Notes: generated from the sequence alone by a model not told the origin. A stretch of 64,000 nt of DNA from Novosphingobium profundi (GCF_020524485.1 NZ_JAIVLF010000003.1:496001-560000), one strand, 5' to 3'; shown: positions 46,520 through 55,749, numbered from the stretch's first letter. Translations and numbers: made by a program.

Positions 46520-48103
46520 TCACCCCGCCTGGCTGAGCAGCGCGCCCTGGCGGATGGCCGCATCGCCGCGCTGCTGGTGGACGATCTCGCCGCGCTCGAT
46601 CTTGCCAAGGTAGTCCTTGAACCAGACCAGCGCGGACTGTTCGATGTATTCGTGGGCGTACTGGTCGACCGGCTCGACGCCGGCGGCCTCAAGATCCGCC
46701 TTGGGGCAGCCGCCGATCTTGGCGACAAAGACCGCGTGGCAGTCATTGATGGCCGCGATCACGGTGTCGAGCGCGTCCTCCTCGCCGTACCCGCCCTGGC
46801 AGTAGAGATCGACGCGGCGGTGGCCGACAAACTTGGCGCCCTTGGCGTTGAGCTCATAGACCTGGAATTCCTTGGCGTGGCCGAAGTGCTCGTTGATGAT
46901 CCCGTGGCCCTTGGTGGCAACCGCGACCAGGACCGAGATATCGCCTGCCTTTTCAAGGCCGTCCAGTTCGCTCGCCTTGGCCGCGACCTTGGCCTGGCGC
47001 TCGCCCTCTACGGCCTGCTGGTAGGCCTTGCGGCCTTCGGCGTCGTATTCGATGTCCATCGCCATGATCTTCTCGGTGGTGAACTCGGCCGAGCGGTCTT
47101 CGCCCAGAAGCCCGACCGCGTCGGCGCGGCACTGGCGGCAGTGGCGCATCATGTTCATGTCGCCCTCGCAGGCATCCTGAAGTGCCTTCAGTTCCTGCGC
47201 GGAAGGACCGCGCTGACCGTTGAGGCCGAACACGGTGCCGTGCTCGGGCGCGGAAATGAGCGGCATGATGTTGTGCAGGAACGCGCCGCGGCTCTTCACC
47301 GCCTTGTTCACCTCGACAAGGTGCGCATCGTTGATACCCGGGATCATCACCGAGTTGATCTTGGCAAGGATGCCCCGCTCGGTGAGCATTTCGAGGCCCA
47401 GCAGCTGTCGCTCGGTCAGGATCTTCGCGGCTTCATAGCCCTGCAGGCGCTTGTTCTCCCAGAAGATCCAGGGGTAGATGTGCTGGCCCACTTCGGGGTC
47501 CACCATGTTGATGGTGATGGTGACGTGGTCGACCTTGTACTTGGCGATCTCGTCGACCCAATCGGGCAGCGCGAGGCCGTTGGTCGAAAGGCACAGCTTG
47601 ATGTCGGGGGCGACCTCGCTGATGAGGCGGAAGGTCTCGAAGGTCTTTTGCGGGTTGGCGAGCGGATCGCCCGGCCCGGCAATGCCCAGCACGGTCATCT
47701 GCGGAATGGTGGAGGCGACCGCGAGCACCTTCTTCGACGCCTGCTCGGGCGTCAGGCGCTCCGAGACGACGCCCGGCCGGCTCTCGTTCGCGCAGTCGTA
47801 CTTGCGGTTACAGTAGTTGCACTGGATGTTGCAGGCAGGCGCGACCGCCACGTGCATGCGTGCGTAATGGTGGTGGGCTTCTTCGGAATAGCACGGGTGG
47901 TTCTTCACCTTCTCCCAGATCTCGGGCGGCATGTCGGCCGGCCCTGCGCTCGATCCGCAGCTCGCCTTGCCCGAACCGCCTTCGGTCCCGCAGCCCTTGT
48001 GCTCGGCCACCTTCTGCATGACGTCGGAAATATCGACGACGCCGTCTGCGGAACTGGCCTCACGTGTGCTGTCCGGATCCTGGCTGAAAAGGGTGTCGGT
48101 CAT
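46520..48103 (-). CDS. nifB: NifB, radical SAM FeMo-co core synthase
   Basis: 527 residues. Radical SAM motif [14 protein letters not shown] at about 90-103 (C-x3-C-x2-C), then SAM-binding blocks such as [19 protein letters not shown], and a C-terminal NifX-like domain (about 400-490) with [19 protein letters not shown]. It makes the 8Fe-9S-C NifB-co. First gene of a ~12-gene operon, with a sigma-54 promoter and NifA site upstream. Confidence 0.98.
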   Translation of the reverse strand: MTDTLFSQDPDSTREASSADGVVDISDVMQKVAEHKGCGTEGGSGKASCGSSAGPADMPPEIWEKVKNHPCYSEEAHHHYARMHVAVAPACNIQCNYCNRKYDCANESRPGVVSERLTPEQASKKVLAVASTIPQMTVLGIAGPGDPLANPQKTFETFRLISEVAPDIKLCLSTNGLALPDWVDEIAKYKVDHVTITINMVDPEVGQHIYPWIFWENKRLQGYEAAKILTERQLLGLEMLTERGILAKINSVMIPGINDAHLVEVNKAVKSRGAFLHNIMPLISAPEHGTVFGLNGQRGPSAQELKALQDACEGDMNMMRHCRQCRADAVGLLGEDRSAEFTTEKIMAMDIEYDAEGRKAYQQAVEGERQAKVAAKASELDGLEKAGDISVLVAVATKGHGIINEHFGHAKEFQVYELNAKGAKFVGHRRVDLYCQGGYGEEDALDTVIAAINDCHAVFVAKIGGCPKADLEAAGVEPVDQYAHEYIEQSALVWFKDYLGKIERGEIVHQQRGDAAIRQGALLSQAG

Positions 48104-48169
48104 GGAAAACTCCCCAAGTCGCAGCCGGCGGAGGGGGCACCACCGGCTTTCTGCTGATGGGAGAGGCTC

Positions 48170-48185
48170 AGCAAACTGCGTGCCA
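48170..48185 (-). promoter_or_regulatory. Sigma-54 promoter of the nifB operon
   Basis: Minus strand TGGCAC-GCAGT-TTGCT, a perfect -24/-12 match. Predicted start near 48158, 55 bases before the nifB ATG. Confidence 0.85.
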
Positions 48186-48284
48186 AATATCGGAAACTAC
48201 CGATTTGCAGGCGTTTCATGCCGCACCGCAGCACGCCGTACACGAAGGTCCCTGTCGCGATTGTCAGGCTTGGTACGCCGACTT

Positions 48285-48300
48285 TGTCCGGCTCGCGACA
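48285..48300. promoter_or_regulatory. NifA site upstream of nifB
   Basis: TGT-N10-ACA about 134 bases upstream of the predicted nifB start. Confidence 0.7.
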
Positions 48301-48405
48301 CGACAAGGTGCAGGTCGTGCACGATCAGGCACCTAGGCAAGGCGGAGAATCCCCGTTACCAGAACGGGTTCGCGCACACTCGCGCAACGGAGTACGAATA
48401 GCCGC

Positions 48406-49500
48406 ATGGCCTTGCTGGTCTTTTATGTCGCCCTGGCGCTGTGCGTCTCGTTCCTGTGTTCGCTGCTCGAATCCTCGATGCTGACGCTCACGCCCTCGCA
48501 GGTACGCACCTTCGAGCAGCGCGGCGCGCCCTGGGCGCGCAAGCTCAAGCGGTTGAAGGACGATGTCGACCGCCCGCTGGCCGCGATCCTCACTCTCAAC
48601 ACGATTGCCCACACGATGGGTGCCGCGGGTGCGGGCGCGCAGTACGCCAAGCTCTACGGCAGTGGCAGCGAGGCGGTGTTCGCCGCGCTGCTGACCGTCG
48701 CGATCCTGATCGTCACCGAAATCATCCCCAAGACCATCGGCGCGCGCTACGCCACGGGTCTAGCCCCGTTCTGCGCCTGGATCCTGCCGCCGATGATCGC
48801 GTTGCTGGCGCCCCTGGTGTGGGTTTCGCGCCAGATCACCAAGGTCATTGCGCTGGGCCGCACCGCCGAAACCCCGCGCCACCGCGAAGAGCTTCTCGCG
48901 GTCACCAGCCTGGGCCAGGCCTCGGGCCAGATCGACACCGCCGAAGCGCGCTTTCTCAACAACATGCTCCAGCTCGACCGGATCAAGACGGCCGACGTGA
49001 TGACGCCGCGCACGGTGGTCTTCAGCCTGTCGCAGGACATCGCGCTGGACGAGTTGACCGAGAAGGTGCGCAAGTCCCCCTTCACCCGCATTCCCGTCTC
49101 GGGCGAGGGTGTCGACGAGATCCGCGGCTTCGTCATCAAGCACGACGTGCTCGACCTGCTCATGGACGAGGACTGCGACGAGCAGGGCTTTGCTGAACTG
49201 ATCCGCCCGCTGCCCAGCGTGCTCGACCAGCTGAGCGTCGACCGGCTGTTCCACCGCTTCATCTCCGAGCACCACCACATCCTGATGGTGGTCGACGAAT
49301 ACGGCAGCTTCCTGGGCCTGGTGACGCTGGAGGACGTGCTGGAGACGATCTTCGGCTTCGAGATCGTGGACGAACTCGACGCGGTCGACGATCTGCAGGA
49401 ATACGCCCGCGAACTCTCGCGCCGACGCGCCGAGGCCGCAACGCGGATGAAGACCCCCGCGCCCGCCGCCGCGCCCGAACGCCGCGCCGCGCGCGACTGA
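48406..49500 (+). CDS. CNNM/CorC-type membrane protein with CBS pair
   Basis: 364 residues. An N-terminal CNNM domain with three to four membrane helices (MALLVFYVALALCVSFLCSL, ILTLNTIAHTMGAA, VAILIVTEIIPKTIGARYA) is followed by a CBS pair at about 195-320 (VMTPRTVVFSL and ILMVVDEYGSFLGLVTLED). Family members are linked to Mg/Co efflux. It lacks the C-terminal CorC domain and ends in an Ala/Pro/Arg tail. Divergent from nifB, convergent with the SIR2-like gene; a link to nif is not shown. Confidence 0.88.
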   Translation: MALLVFYVALALCVSFLCSLLESSMLTLTPSQVRTFEQRGAPWARKLKRLKDDVDRPLAAILTLNTIAHTMGAAGAGAQYAKLYGSGSEAVFAALLTVAILIVTEIIPKTIGARYATGLAPFCAWILPPMIALLAPLVWVSRQITKVIALGRTAETPRHREELLAVTSLGQASGQIDTAEARFLNNMLQLDRIKTADVMTPRTVVFSLSQDIALDELTEKVRKSPFTRIPVSGEGVDEIRGFVIKHDVLDLLMDEDCDEQGFAELIRPLPSVLDQLSVDRLFHRFISEHHHILMVVDEYGSFLGLVTLEDVLETIFGFEIVDELDAVDDLQEYARELSRRRAEAATRMKTPAPAAAPERRAARD

Positions 49501-49513
49501 GAGCGCCCGCCCG

Positions 49514-50362
49514 TCAGCCCATCAGCTGCCCCAGCGCCTCGCCCAGAGGCTTGGCGATGGGCACAATGTTCTGTTCCTCCAGAAAGCGCCGCTCGTTGCG
49601 GGTAAGTGTTTCCACGTCGAGCACGGCATAGTGCCGCGCGGCCGAGCGCTTCATGATCTGGCGCGCGTAGGTGCGCAGAAGCTGGTCGTCGAAGCGGCAG
49701 CCCAGGAAGACGAAGCCAAGACCTGTCCGGCGATGGCGGACCTCCTCGGGGATCGGGGTCTGGATGTCGATCTCGGTGAGGACCTCGACATAGTCCGCAT
49801 CGGTGATGAGAAAGTTCGCATCGGGCGCGATACCGCCATGGGGCGTGTAGAGCAGCGTCGTTGCGGCCTCGGCCTCCTGCGCCTTCGCCGGATCGCCGCC
49901 GGGCGTGTAGAAGCGGAACCAGCGGTCCTCGCCGATGTGCGCGCGGGTGATCCCCTGCACTTCGGCCCAGTCCTCGCGGCCCGCGGCAAGGAGCGCGGTG
50001 CGCATCTCGCCCGCATACCAGGCATCGACGACGAGCGGCAGCGGCAGGCCAGCAAGCCAGCGGTGAAAGGCCGAAGGCAGCACGCCCTGGGAAAAGGCCT
50101 CCTTCATCCAGGCCGTCACGGTGTCGCGAAAGCGCGTGCTCTCAATGTACTGCGCGGCGGCCCAGCAATTGCCTTTTGCGCGGCGCGGAAGCGTGGTCTT
50201 GGTCGCGAAGAACTCCGCCAGAGCCTCGGTCGAGAGCGGCACGGCATGCGCGCCCAGCGCCGAGATGCCGGGCCCCACGAAAGGCACCAGTTGCCCGGCC
50301 CGCAACCCCTCGCCCACTTCGTCGAGCAGCACCTCGGGATTGTCCAGAACATGTGTCGCCAT
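49514..50362 (-). CDS. SIR2-like protein in a nif operon
   Basis: 282 residues of SIR2-like fold. The dinucleotide loop is VPFVGPGISALG at 26-37, and YTPHGGIAP...ITDADY at 172-191 resembles the H-G...Y block of SIR2_2 proteins. The usual T-N-Y-D catalytic segment is replaced by VVDAWYAGEM at 111-120, so NAD hydrolysis is doubtful. ATG 50362 is preferred to the longer frame. It starts 4 bases after nifT stops and is last in the fdxN-LRV-nifT operon, so it should be NifA-controlled. Confidence 0.75.
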   Translation of the reverse strand: MATHVLDNPEVLLDEVGEGLRAGQLVPFVGPGISALGAHAVPLSTEALAEFFATKTTLPRRAKGNCWAAAQYIESTRFRDTVTAWMKEAFSQGVLPSAFHRWLAGLPLPLVVDAWYAGEMRTALLAAGREDWAEVQGITRAHIGEDRWFRFYTPGGDPAKAQEAEAATTLLYTPHGGIAPDANFLITDADYVEVLTEIDIQTPIPEEVRHRRTGLGFVFLGCRFDDQLLRTYARQIMKRSAARHYAVLDVETLTRNERRFLEEQNIVPIAKPLGEALGQLMG

Positions 50363-50366
50363 GGGC

Positions 50367-50585
50367 TCAGTCCTCTTCCACGGTGGCGCGTTTCTTCGCC
50401 TCGACGGTGATCGGCAGGCGCGTGTCCTCGGCCAGCCAGGGCAGCTCGAGCACCCATCCATTGGCAAGGCGCACCCAGCCGCCCCACAGGCTTTCCTTCT
50501 CGACCTCCACGATCGGCTCCTCCAGGTCTTTCTTGGGCACGTAGGCCGAGAGCTGTCCCTCGGCGCGGCGGATCATGACTTTCAC
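50367..50585 (-). CDS. nifT: NifT/FixU
   Basis: 72 residues, MKVMIRRAEGQLSAYVPKKD then WGGWVRLANGWVLELP, matching the small NifT/FixU family of unknown function. Starts with GTG. Three bases after the LRV gene stop. Confidence 0.93.
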   Translation of the reverse strand: MKVMIRRAEGQLSAYVPKKDLEEPIVEVEKESLWGGWVRLANGWVLELPWLAEDTRLPITVEAKKRATVEED

Positions 50586-50588
50586 AGG

Positions 50589-51461
50589 CTAGGTCTCCTT
50601 TGCGGGATCATGGGGCGCGGGAAAGGCGACGACTGCGGCGCCCTCGTCCTGCGCCTCCTCCTCGAGCCGGCGCGCCAGTTCGGGCACGGCCTCGATGCGC
50701 GTGCGCGCAAGTTCGCGGATGGCGGGTTCCTCGTCATCGAGCAGCGCGACAAGGTCCTCCTCGGCCAGCCGCTCGGCAACGGTGAAGCGCACGCGCATGT
50801 CGCTGTCCTCGACCAGCAAGCGCAAGGGATCGGGCGGCAGCCGCCCGGCGACCTCGCGGCGCACCAGCGGGTCGGGGTCGAAGGCCATGTCGGGCAGCGC
50901 GCGCAGATCGATCCGCCGGGCCACCCAGGCGCGCACCTCGGGGTCAGGGTCGTGGCGCACCAGCGGCAGCATTTCGACCGGCATGCGCCGCACTGCGGTG
51001 ATGCGCACCATGTAGGCCTCGTCGCGGATCGCGGGCACCAGGTCCGCCCCGGTCAGCCGCGAGGCCGCCGCGATGCGCACGTCGATATCCTCGTCGTGGA
51101 TCATGTTGCGGATCCTCTCCACAGGCAGGCGCAGCGTTGCCATCGCGCGGACCTCGGGTTCGGGATCGTCCAGCAGGGGCACGAGGCGGAACACCGTGGC
51201 GTGGCGCGCGGCGCCTGCGCGCACCTCGAAATAGGGATGGTCGAGATACTGGTCGGCAAGCTCGGGGTTGGCGCGCAGGAACGTCTCCACCCGGCGCGCG
51301 CGGCGGTCGCGGATGCAGGCGCGGCCCTTGGCGCACAGACCCATCGCGTTGATGGCCTGGTGGTCGCACTCACGGCAGCGCACCGGACGCCCCTTCCAGT
51401 CGAGCGCGGCGCCCAGATTGTCCTCGAAGGCGTTGTCCTCGAAGGCCACGGCCCGTCCCAT
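50589..51461 (-). CDS. 4Fe-4S leucine-rich-repeat-variant (LRV) protein
   Basis: 290 residues. The N-terminal cysteine cluster CRECDHQAINAMGLCAKGRAC (residues about 29-49; core CREC, GLC, GRAC) binds a 4Fe-4S cluster. It is followed by about eight LRV/HEAT-like helical repeats (YFEVRAGAARHATV, DIDVRIAAASRL, DMRVRFTVAERL). Azotobacter vinelandii LrvA is the structural prototype. Function unknown; located 16 bases after fdxN. Confidence 0.9.
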   Translation of the reverse strand: MGRAVAFEDNAFEDNLGAALDWKGRPVRCRECDHQAINAMGLCAKGRACIRDRRARRVETFLRANPELADQYLDHPYFEVRAGAARHATVFRLVPLLDDPEPEVRAMATLRLPVERIRNMIHDEDIDVRIAAASRLTGADLVPAIRDEAYMVRITAVRRMPVEMLPLVRHDPDPEVRAWVARRIDLRALPDMAFDPDPLVRREVAGRLPPDPLRLLVEDSDMRVRFTVAERLAEEDLVALLDDEEPAIRELARTRIEAVPELARRLEEEAQDEGAAVVAFPAPHDPAKET

Positions 51462-51477
51462 GCCCCTTGCGCGCCGG

Positions 51478-51672
51478 TCAGGCCGGCACGCAGGTCTTGG
51501 GGACGGGGCAGACGGTGTCGCACTGCGGATGGTCGTACTCGCCCGCGCACTCGGTGCACTTGGCGGGATCGATGATGAAGGTGTCGCCCTTCATCGAGAT
51601 CGCCGCGTTGGGGCATTCGAATTCGCACGCGCTGCACCCGGTGCACTGCGAGGCGATGATCTTGTAGGCCAT
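51478..51672 (-). CDS. 2[4Fe-4S] ferredoxin, FdxN type
   Basis: 64 residues, close in sequence to the ferredoxin after nif[13 protein letters not shown] and [18 protein letters not shown]. First gene of a four-gene operon with its own sigma-54 promoter (51706-51721) and NifA site. Likely electron donor to nitrogenase or assembly proteins. Confidence 0.93.
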   Translation of the reverse strand: MAYKIIASQCTGCSACEFECPNAAISMKGDTFIIDPAKCTECAGEYDHPQCDTVCPVPKTCVPA

Positions 51673-51705
51673 GGTTGTCCTCCTGCCTGTGTCCGCTCGA
51701 GTGAA

Positions 51706-51721
51706 AGCAGGAAGCGTGCCA
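51706..51721 (-). promoter_or_regulatory. Sigma-54 promoter of fdxN-LRV-nifT-SIR2-like operon
   Basis: Minus strand TGGCAC-GCTTC-CTGCT. Predicted start near 51694, 22 bases before the ferredoxin ATG. Confidence 0.82.
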
Positions 51722-51765
51722 GCCAGAAAGTCGAGGACTTATAGCGCGTTGGAACTACATCAGGA

Positions 51766-51781
51766 TGTCAGGGACCCGACA
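51766..51781. promoter_or_regulatory. NifA site upstream of fdxN operon
   Basis: TGT-N10-ACA about 80 bases upstream of the predicted transcription start. Confidence 0.75.
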
Positions 51782-51816
51782 AACGTGTCCGCTTTCCCCC
51801 ATCGTGCAGGCGCGTG

Positions 51817-53223
51817 TCAGAAGTGGACCGTCGCGCTGGTATAGCCATAGAGCGTATCGCCCCAGCCGTTGGCACCGCTCGCATTCTTCAGGAAATCGCC
51901 GCGAAACAGCACCGCCCCGCCGGTATCGACTTCCAGCACCCGGGGCACCAGCCAATAGCCCGCGCGTGCCTCCAGCTGGTAACCCGCGAAACGGCCCGCG
52001 TTCCCCTCGGCGTCCGAGACGCCGGTCGCGGAAAAACTGTCCTCGTGGCTGTCGGCCCAGTTCGCCCGGCCCATCGCCGCAAGGGTGAGCCGCTTGGCCG
52101 GGCTGGCCTGAACCAGCGCCCCCACCGATCGGATATTGGCACGGCCCAGCGCACCGTAGAGCGAGGTCGGGCCGAACTCGAAGCGGCGCGCGCCGAACAG
52201 TGTGTCGAAGCGGTTGTAGGAACCTTCCCCCTTATCGCCCGAGACGAGATCGAGTTCGAGCGCCACGCGCGGACTCCAGCCACCAGCAAAGCGATAGCCC
52301 ACCTCGGCATGCGCAAAGTAGGCCGAGACGTCGCGTTTGGAGGCATCCGGCGTGCCCGTCACACGCGTGTTGCCGAACTGGTAGGCTCCTTCCACGTCGA
52401 AATCCATGCGCCCCGGCGTGCTCTTGCGCGAAAGCCGCGCTCCGGCTGTGCGCAGGTGCCGGTTGCGCGTTGCACGCGATGGGGTGTCGTCCTCGTCGAG
52501 GCCGTAGAAATAGCCCTCCAGTGCCGCCCCGCGAAGGCCGATGGGCGTGCGCGCGAAAGCGCCCCAGAAGGTTTGATCGAACCCCTGGCTATCGGCGTGC
52601 ACCTGGTTGTCCAGAATGCCGTCCCGGTCCCCCGGCAGGCGCCGTACGGGCATCGTGTAGAAGGCCGAGACGGCCTCTCCGCCCGTGCCCGTCCAGTCCG
52701 CACGGAAGCCTGTGAAAGCGTTGATCGTGTTGCGAAAGCGATTGCGCGCGACAAGTCGGCGCGAGCCCAGGTCCATGGTGAAGCGCCCGGCCTGGAGGCG
52801 CGCGGAGGTTCCCTTGCCCAGCGCCGCGCCGAAATCGAAGGCGACATAGGCCTGCGTCACCGCCAGCGCGTTGACCTCGGTGGTGCCGAGCGAGCTGCCC
52901 TCGCCCCCGCCATAGGCGCGCGAATCGGTGATCTCCCCGCCCACCTCCACCGGCCCAGCGTCATAAGTCACCTGCAGATCGCTGCGCAAAAGGAGCGCGT
53001 CGCTGCTGCGCGCGCGGCCGGGACGAAACTGGTTGTCGATCGCCTCGTAGCGGGCCCGCACATGGCCCTCGACCGTCAGCCCCTCGGGATTGCCGAGAGC
53101 CTTCTGGAGGCTCGGCGCGTCCTCCTCTCCGGCCTGGGCCACGCCCGGCAGAAGGCTCAGGGCCAGCGCATGGAACAGGCCCGCGTATCGGGCGCCGCGC
53201 GCGCCCCGCACCATCATCGTCAT
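51817..53223 (-). CDS. Outer-membrane porin, alginate-export type
   Basis: 468 residues. A signal peptide (MTMMVRGARGARYAGLFHAL, then LSLLPGVAQAG with an A-x-A cleavage site) precedes a long amphipathic beta-barrel ending in the outer-membrane terminal phenylalanine (YTSATVHF). The barrel pattern fits the alginate-export porin family. ATG 53223 has GGGAG upstream. It is divergent from modA and shares an intergenic region with two ATAT-N8-ATAT sites, so it may be an oxyanion channel under ModE control; the substrate is inferred only from context. Confidence 0.82.
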   Translation of the reverse strand: MTMMVRGARGARYAGLFHALALSLLPGVAQAGEEDAPSLQKALGNPEGLTVEGHVRARYEAIDNQFRPGRARSSDALLLRSDLQVTYDAGPVEVGGEITDSRAYGGGEGSSLGTTEVNALAVTQAYVAFDFGAALGKGTSARLQAGRFTMDLGSRRLVARNRFRNTINAFTGFRADWTGTGGEAVSAFYTMPVRRLPGDRDGILDNQVHADSQGFDQTFWGAFARTPIGLRGAALEGYFYGLDEDDTPSRATRNRHLRTAGARLSRKSTPGRMDFDVEGAYQFGNTRVTGTPDASKRDVSAYFAHAEVGYRFAGGWSPRVALELDLVSGDKGEGSYNRFDTLFGARRFEFGPTSLYGALGRANIRSVGALVQASPAKRLTLAAMGRANWADSHEDSFSATGVSDAEGNAGRFAGYQLEARAGYWLVPRVLEVDTGGAVLFRGDFLKNASGANGWGDTLYGYTSATVHF

Positions 53224-53300
53224 CGGAAACTCCCTGGAGAATGCGCGCGACATGTTCCTGTGCCTAGCACGGGACAACCGCTTCGGTCGCGGCGCTATTT

Positions 53301-53322
53301 TCTATATCTTATGGTATATAGA
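53301..53322. promoter_or_regulatory. Putative ModE operator 1
   Basis: TCTATAT-N8-ATATAGA, a perfect 7-bp inverted repeat about 80 bases upstream of the porin ATG. ATAT-rich dyads with 6-8 base spacing are typical of ModE boxes. Confidence 0.5.
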
Positions 53323-53521
53323 TGGTACGGAAAGTCCAGACCGGGTACGGCTCGCCGGTGCGAAGAGCATTTTTCATCCGCGGACGAGCGGAAAGGGAAC
53401 ACCCGCTTTCCTCGCGACTTATCCGCATTTCTTGGCCTGACATCCGGGCAGCGGATAGTCTTCGCCCCATGCTGCAACGCAGCGATCACGGGTTTCGCAT
53501 CTTTCCCGCAGCCGCATTTCA

Positions 53522-53537
53522 ATATACAGATGGATAT
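53522..53537. promoter_or_regulatory. Putative ModE operator 2
   Basis: ATAT-N8-ATAT, sharing ATGG in the spacer and a following AG with the site at 53301-53322. It lies 20 bases before the modA ATG, suitable for repression. Confidence 0.45.
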
Positions 53538-53556
53538 AGCAATTTCCGGAGGGATC

Positions 53557-54330
53557 ATGTTGAACCGAATCGGCCGCTGGTGCGCGGCCCTCGCGCTGCT
53601 GCTGGCCCTCGGCCTTCCCGGCCAGGCCGCATGGGCCGCGGGGCCCACTGTGCTCGCAGCCGCAAGCCTGCGCGAATCGATGAACGCGGCCGCCAATGCC
53701 TGGGCCGCCAAGGGCCATGCACGCCCGGTGATCTCCTTTGCCGGCTCCTCCGCGCTCGCCCGCCAGATCGAGGCCGGGGCGCCTGCCGACATCTTTGTCT
53801 CGGCCGATGAGAAGTGGATGGACTACCTCCAGGCCCGCAAGCTGATCCGCACCGCGACGCGCACGTCCTTTCTTGCCAACGACATCGTCCTCATCGCACC
53901 CAAGGCCAGCCCGGTGAAGCTGGCGATCAAGCCCGGCTTCCCGCTCGCCCGCACGCTTGGCAACCGCCGTCTCGCCATGGCCGACACCAACGCCGTGCCC
54001 GCCGGGCGCTACGGGAAGGAAGCGCTCCAGAAGCTGGGCGTGTGGAACAGCGTTTCGGGCAAGGTCGCCAGCGCCGAGAACGTGCGCGTCGCCCTCGCCT
54101 TCGTCAGCCGGGGCGAGACCCCGCTGGGTGTCGTCTATGCCACCGACGCCAAGGCCGATCCGGGCGTGCGCGTCGTCGGCACCTTCCCGCGCGCCAGCCA
54201 CACCCCGATCAGCTACCCCGTCGCGCTGACCGCAAAGGCCGCCAACCGGGAGGCCGAGGCCTTCCGCAAGTTCTTGATTTCCCGCCAGGGCAAGGCCGTC
54301 TTCGCCCGCTTCGGGTTCCGCACGAACTGA
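53557..54330 (+). CDS. modA: ModA, molybdate-binding periplasmic protein
   Basis: 257 residues. A signal peptide of about 28 residues (ALALLLALGLPGQAAWAAG) precedes TVLAAASLRESMNAAANAW and ISFAGSSALARQIEAGAPAD, the ModA oxyanion-binding pattern (AAASL and GSSALARQI). It delivers molybdate to ModBC. ATG 53557 has CGGAGGG upstream; the very long open frame to the left is antisense to the porin. Confidence 0.96.
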   Translation: MLNRIGRWCAALALLLALGLPGQAAWAAGPTVLAAASLRESMNAAANAWAAKGHARPVISFAGSSALARQIEAGAPADIFVSADEKWMDYLQARKLIRTATRTSFLANDIVLIAPKASPVKLAIKPGFPLARTLGNRRLAMADTNAVPAGRYGKEALQKLGVWNSVSGKVASAENVRVALAFVSRGETPLGVVYATDAKADPGVRVVGTFPRASHTPISYPVALTAKAANREAEAFRKFLISRQGKAVFARFGFRTN

Positions 54331-54332
54331 GC

Positions 54333-55037
54333 ATGGCAGGCCTCCTCTCCCCCGAGGAATGGCAGGTCGTCGTCCTCTCGCTCAAGGTGAGCGGCGTGGC
54401 GATCCTGATCGACCTGCCGCTGGCCTTTGCGCTGGCCTGGCTGCTCGCGCGCGGGCGCTTTCCCGGCAAGGTGCTGCTCGATGCCATCGTCCACCTCCCG
54501 CTCGTCCTGCCGCCGGTGGTGACAGGCTGGATGCTGCTGCTCGCGTTCGGCAGCAACGGGCCGGTCGGGCGCTTCCTGCTCGACACCTTCGGGCTTGGCC
54601 TCATCTTCCGCTGGACCGGCGCGGCGCTTGCCGCCGCGATCATGGCCCTGCCGCTGATGGTGCGCGCGATCCGGCTCTCGCTGGAGGAAGTCGACCGGCG
54701 CCTGGAAAGTGCCGCGCGCACGCTGGGCGCTGGCCCCTGGCGCACCTTCGCCAGTGTCACCCTGCCCCTTGCCCTTCCCGGCGTGATGGCCGCGCTAGTC
54801 CTGGGCTTTGCGCGTTCCATCGGTGAGTTTGGCGCGACGATCACCTTTGCCTCGAACATTCCGGGTGAGACCCGCACGCTGCCGCTCGCGATCTATACCG
54901 CGCTGCAGATCCCGGGCAGCGAAGGCGACGTGGCGCGCCTCGCGATCATCTCGGTACTGCTTTCGCTTGCCGCGCTGGTGATTTCCGAGACACTGACCCG
55001 GCGCTCCGGGCAGAGGAAGGCCGGCCATGCCCTTTGA
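54333..55037 (+). CDS. modB: ModB, molybdate ABC permease
   Basis: 234 residues with five membrane helices and the ABC-coupling EAA loop (SAARTLGAGPWRTFASVTLP) near residue 135. Standard ModB features: LPLVLPPVVTGWMLLLAFG and RSIGEFGATITFASNIPG. Two bases after modA and overlapping modC by 11 bases. Confidence 0.96.
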   Translation: MAGLLSPEEWQVVVLSLKVSGVAILIDLPLAFALAWLLARGRFPGKVLLDAIVHLPLVLPPVVTGWMLLLAFGSNGPVGRFLLDTFGLGLIFRWTGAALAAAIMALPLMVRAIRLSLEEVDRRLESAARTLGAGPWRTFASVTLPLALPGVMAALVLGFARSIGEFGATITFASNIPGETRTLPLAIYTALQIPGSEGDVARLAIISVLLSLAALVISETLTRRSGQRKAGHAL

Positions 55038-55749
55038 CGTCGACATCGCTCTCCAGCGCGGCAGCGCGCACATCGCGGCCCGCTTCCGCGTCGGGCCGGG
55101 CCTCACCGCCCTGTTCGGCACCTCGGGCGCGGGCAAAACGAGCGTGCTCAACGCCGTTGCCGGGCTCATCCGCCCACAGAGCGGCCGCATCGCGGTGGGC
55201 GGGGACATTCTCTACGACGGCGCCGCGCGCCTGCACCTTGCGCCCGAGAAGCGCGCCTGCGGCTACGTCTTCCAGGACAGCCGCCTGTTCCCCCACAAGA
55301 ACGTGCGCGACAACCTGCTGTTCGGCTGGAAGCTCGCGCCCGCCGCGCGGCGCTGGATGGCGCTGGAGGAAGCGAGCGAGTTCCTCGGCATCGCGCATCT
55401 GCTGAAGCGCATGCCGCGCACGCTGTCGGGCGGCGAAATGCAGCGTGTCGCAATCGGCCGCGCGCTCCTTTCCGGGCCCCGCTTCCTGCTCATGGACGAG
55501 CCGCTCTCCTCGCTCGACGAGGAACGGCGCGGCGGGGTGATGCAGGTGATCGAGCGCATCCGCGACGAACTGGCCCTGCCCATCCTCTACGTCAGCCACG
55601 ACCGGCGCGAGGTGGACCGGCTTGCCGATCATGTCGTGACGCTGGGCCCGGATGGAGCGCGGGTCACCCCCGGGATCAGGACTTCTGATGGGCCAGCGGC
55701 GCGTCGCGCAGCGCTGCGCCCAGTTCCGTCCACTCCGCACAGTCCCTGA
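55027..55749 (+). CDS. modC: ModC, molybdate ABC ATPase lacking the TOBE domain
   Basis: 240 residues: Walker A FGTSGAGKTS, signature LSGGEMQRVAIGRAL, Walker B FLLMDEPLSSLD and the switch histidine YVSHDRRE. Typical ModC has ~350 residues with a C-terminal TOBE/Mop regulatory domain; here the protein ends about 25 residues after the ATPase core. Its last 74 bases overlap the 3' end of the convergent modE gene. Either a natural short form or a truncated gene. Confidence 0.94.
   Translation: MPFDVDIALQRGSAHIAARFRVGPGLTALFGTSGAGKTSVLNAVAGLIRPQSGRIAVGGDILYDGAARLHLAPEKRACGYVFQDSRLFPHKNVRDNLLFGWKLAPAARRWMALEEASEFLGIAHLLKRMPRTLSGGEMQRVAIGRALLSGPRFLLMDEPLSSLDEERRGGVMQVIERIRDELALPILYVSHDRREVDRLADHVVTLGPDGARVTPGIRTSDGPAARRAALRPVPSTPHSP

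Larger units (their letters stand above)
53224..53556. other. Divergent porin/modA intergenic region
   Basis: 333 bases with no gene. It must hold both promoters. Two related palindromic sites are present, one near the porin and one just before modA (listed separately). Confidence 0.6.

Noticed and set aside
51814-53556. Upstream two thirds of the long frame that ends as modA
   Set aside because: It lies antisense to the porin gene. The true modA start at 53557 has a ribosome-binding site and a signal peptide.
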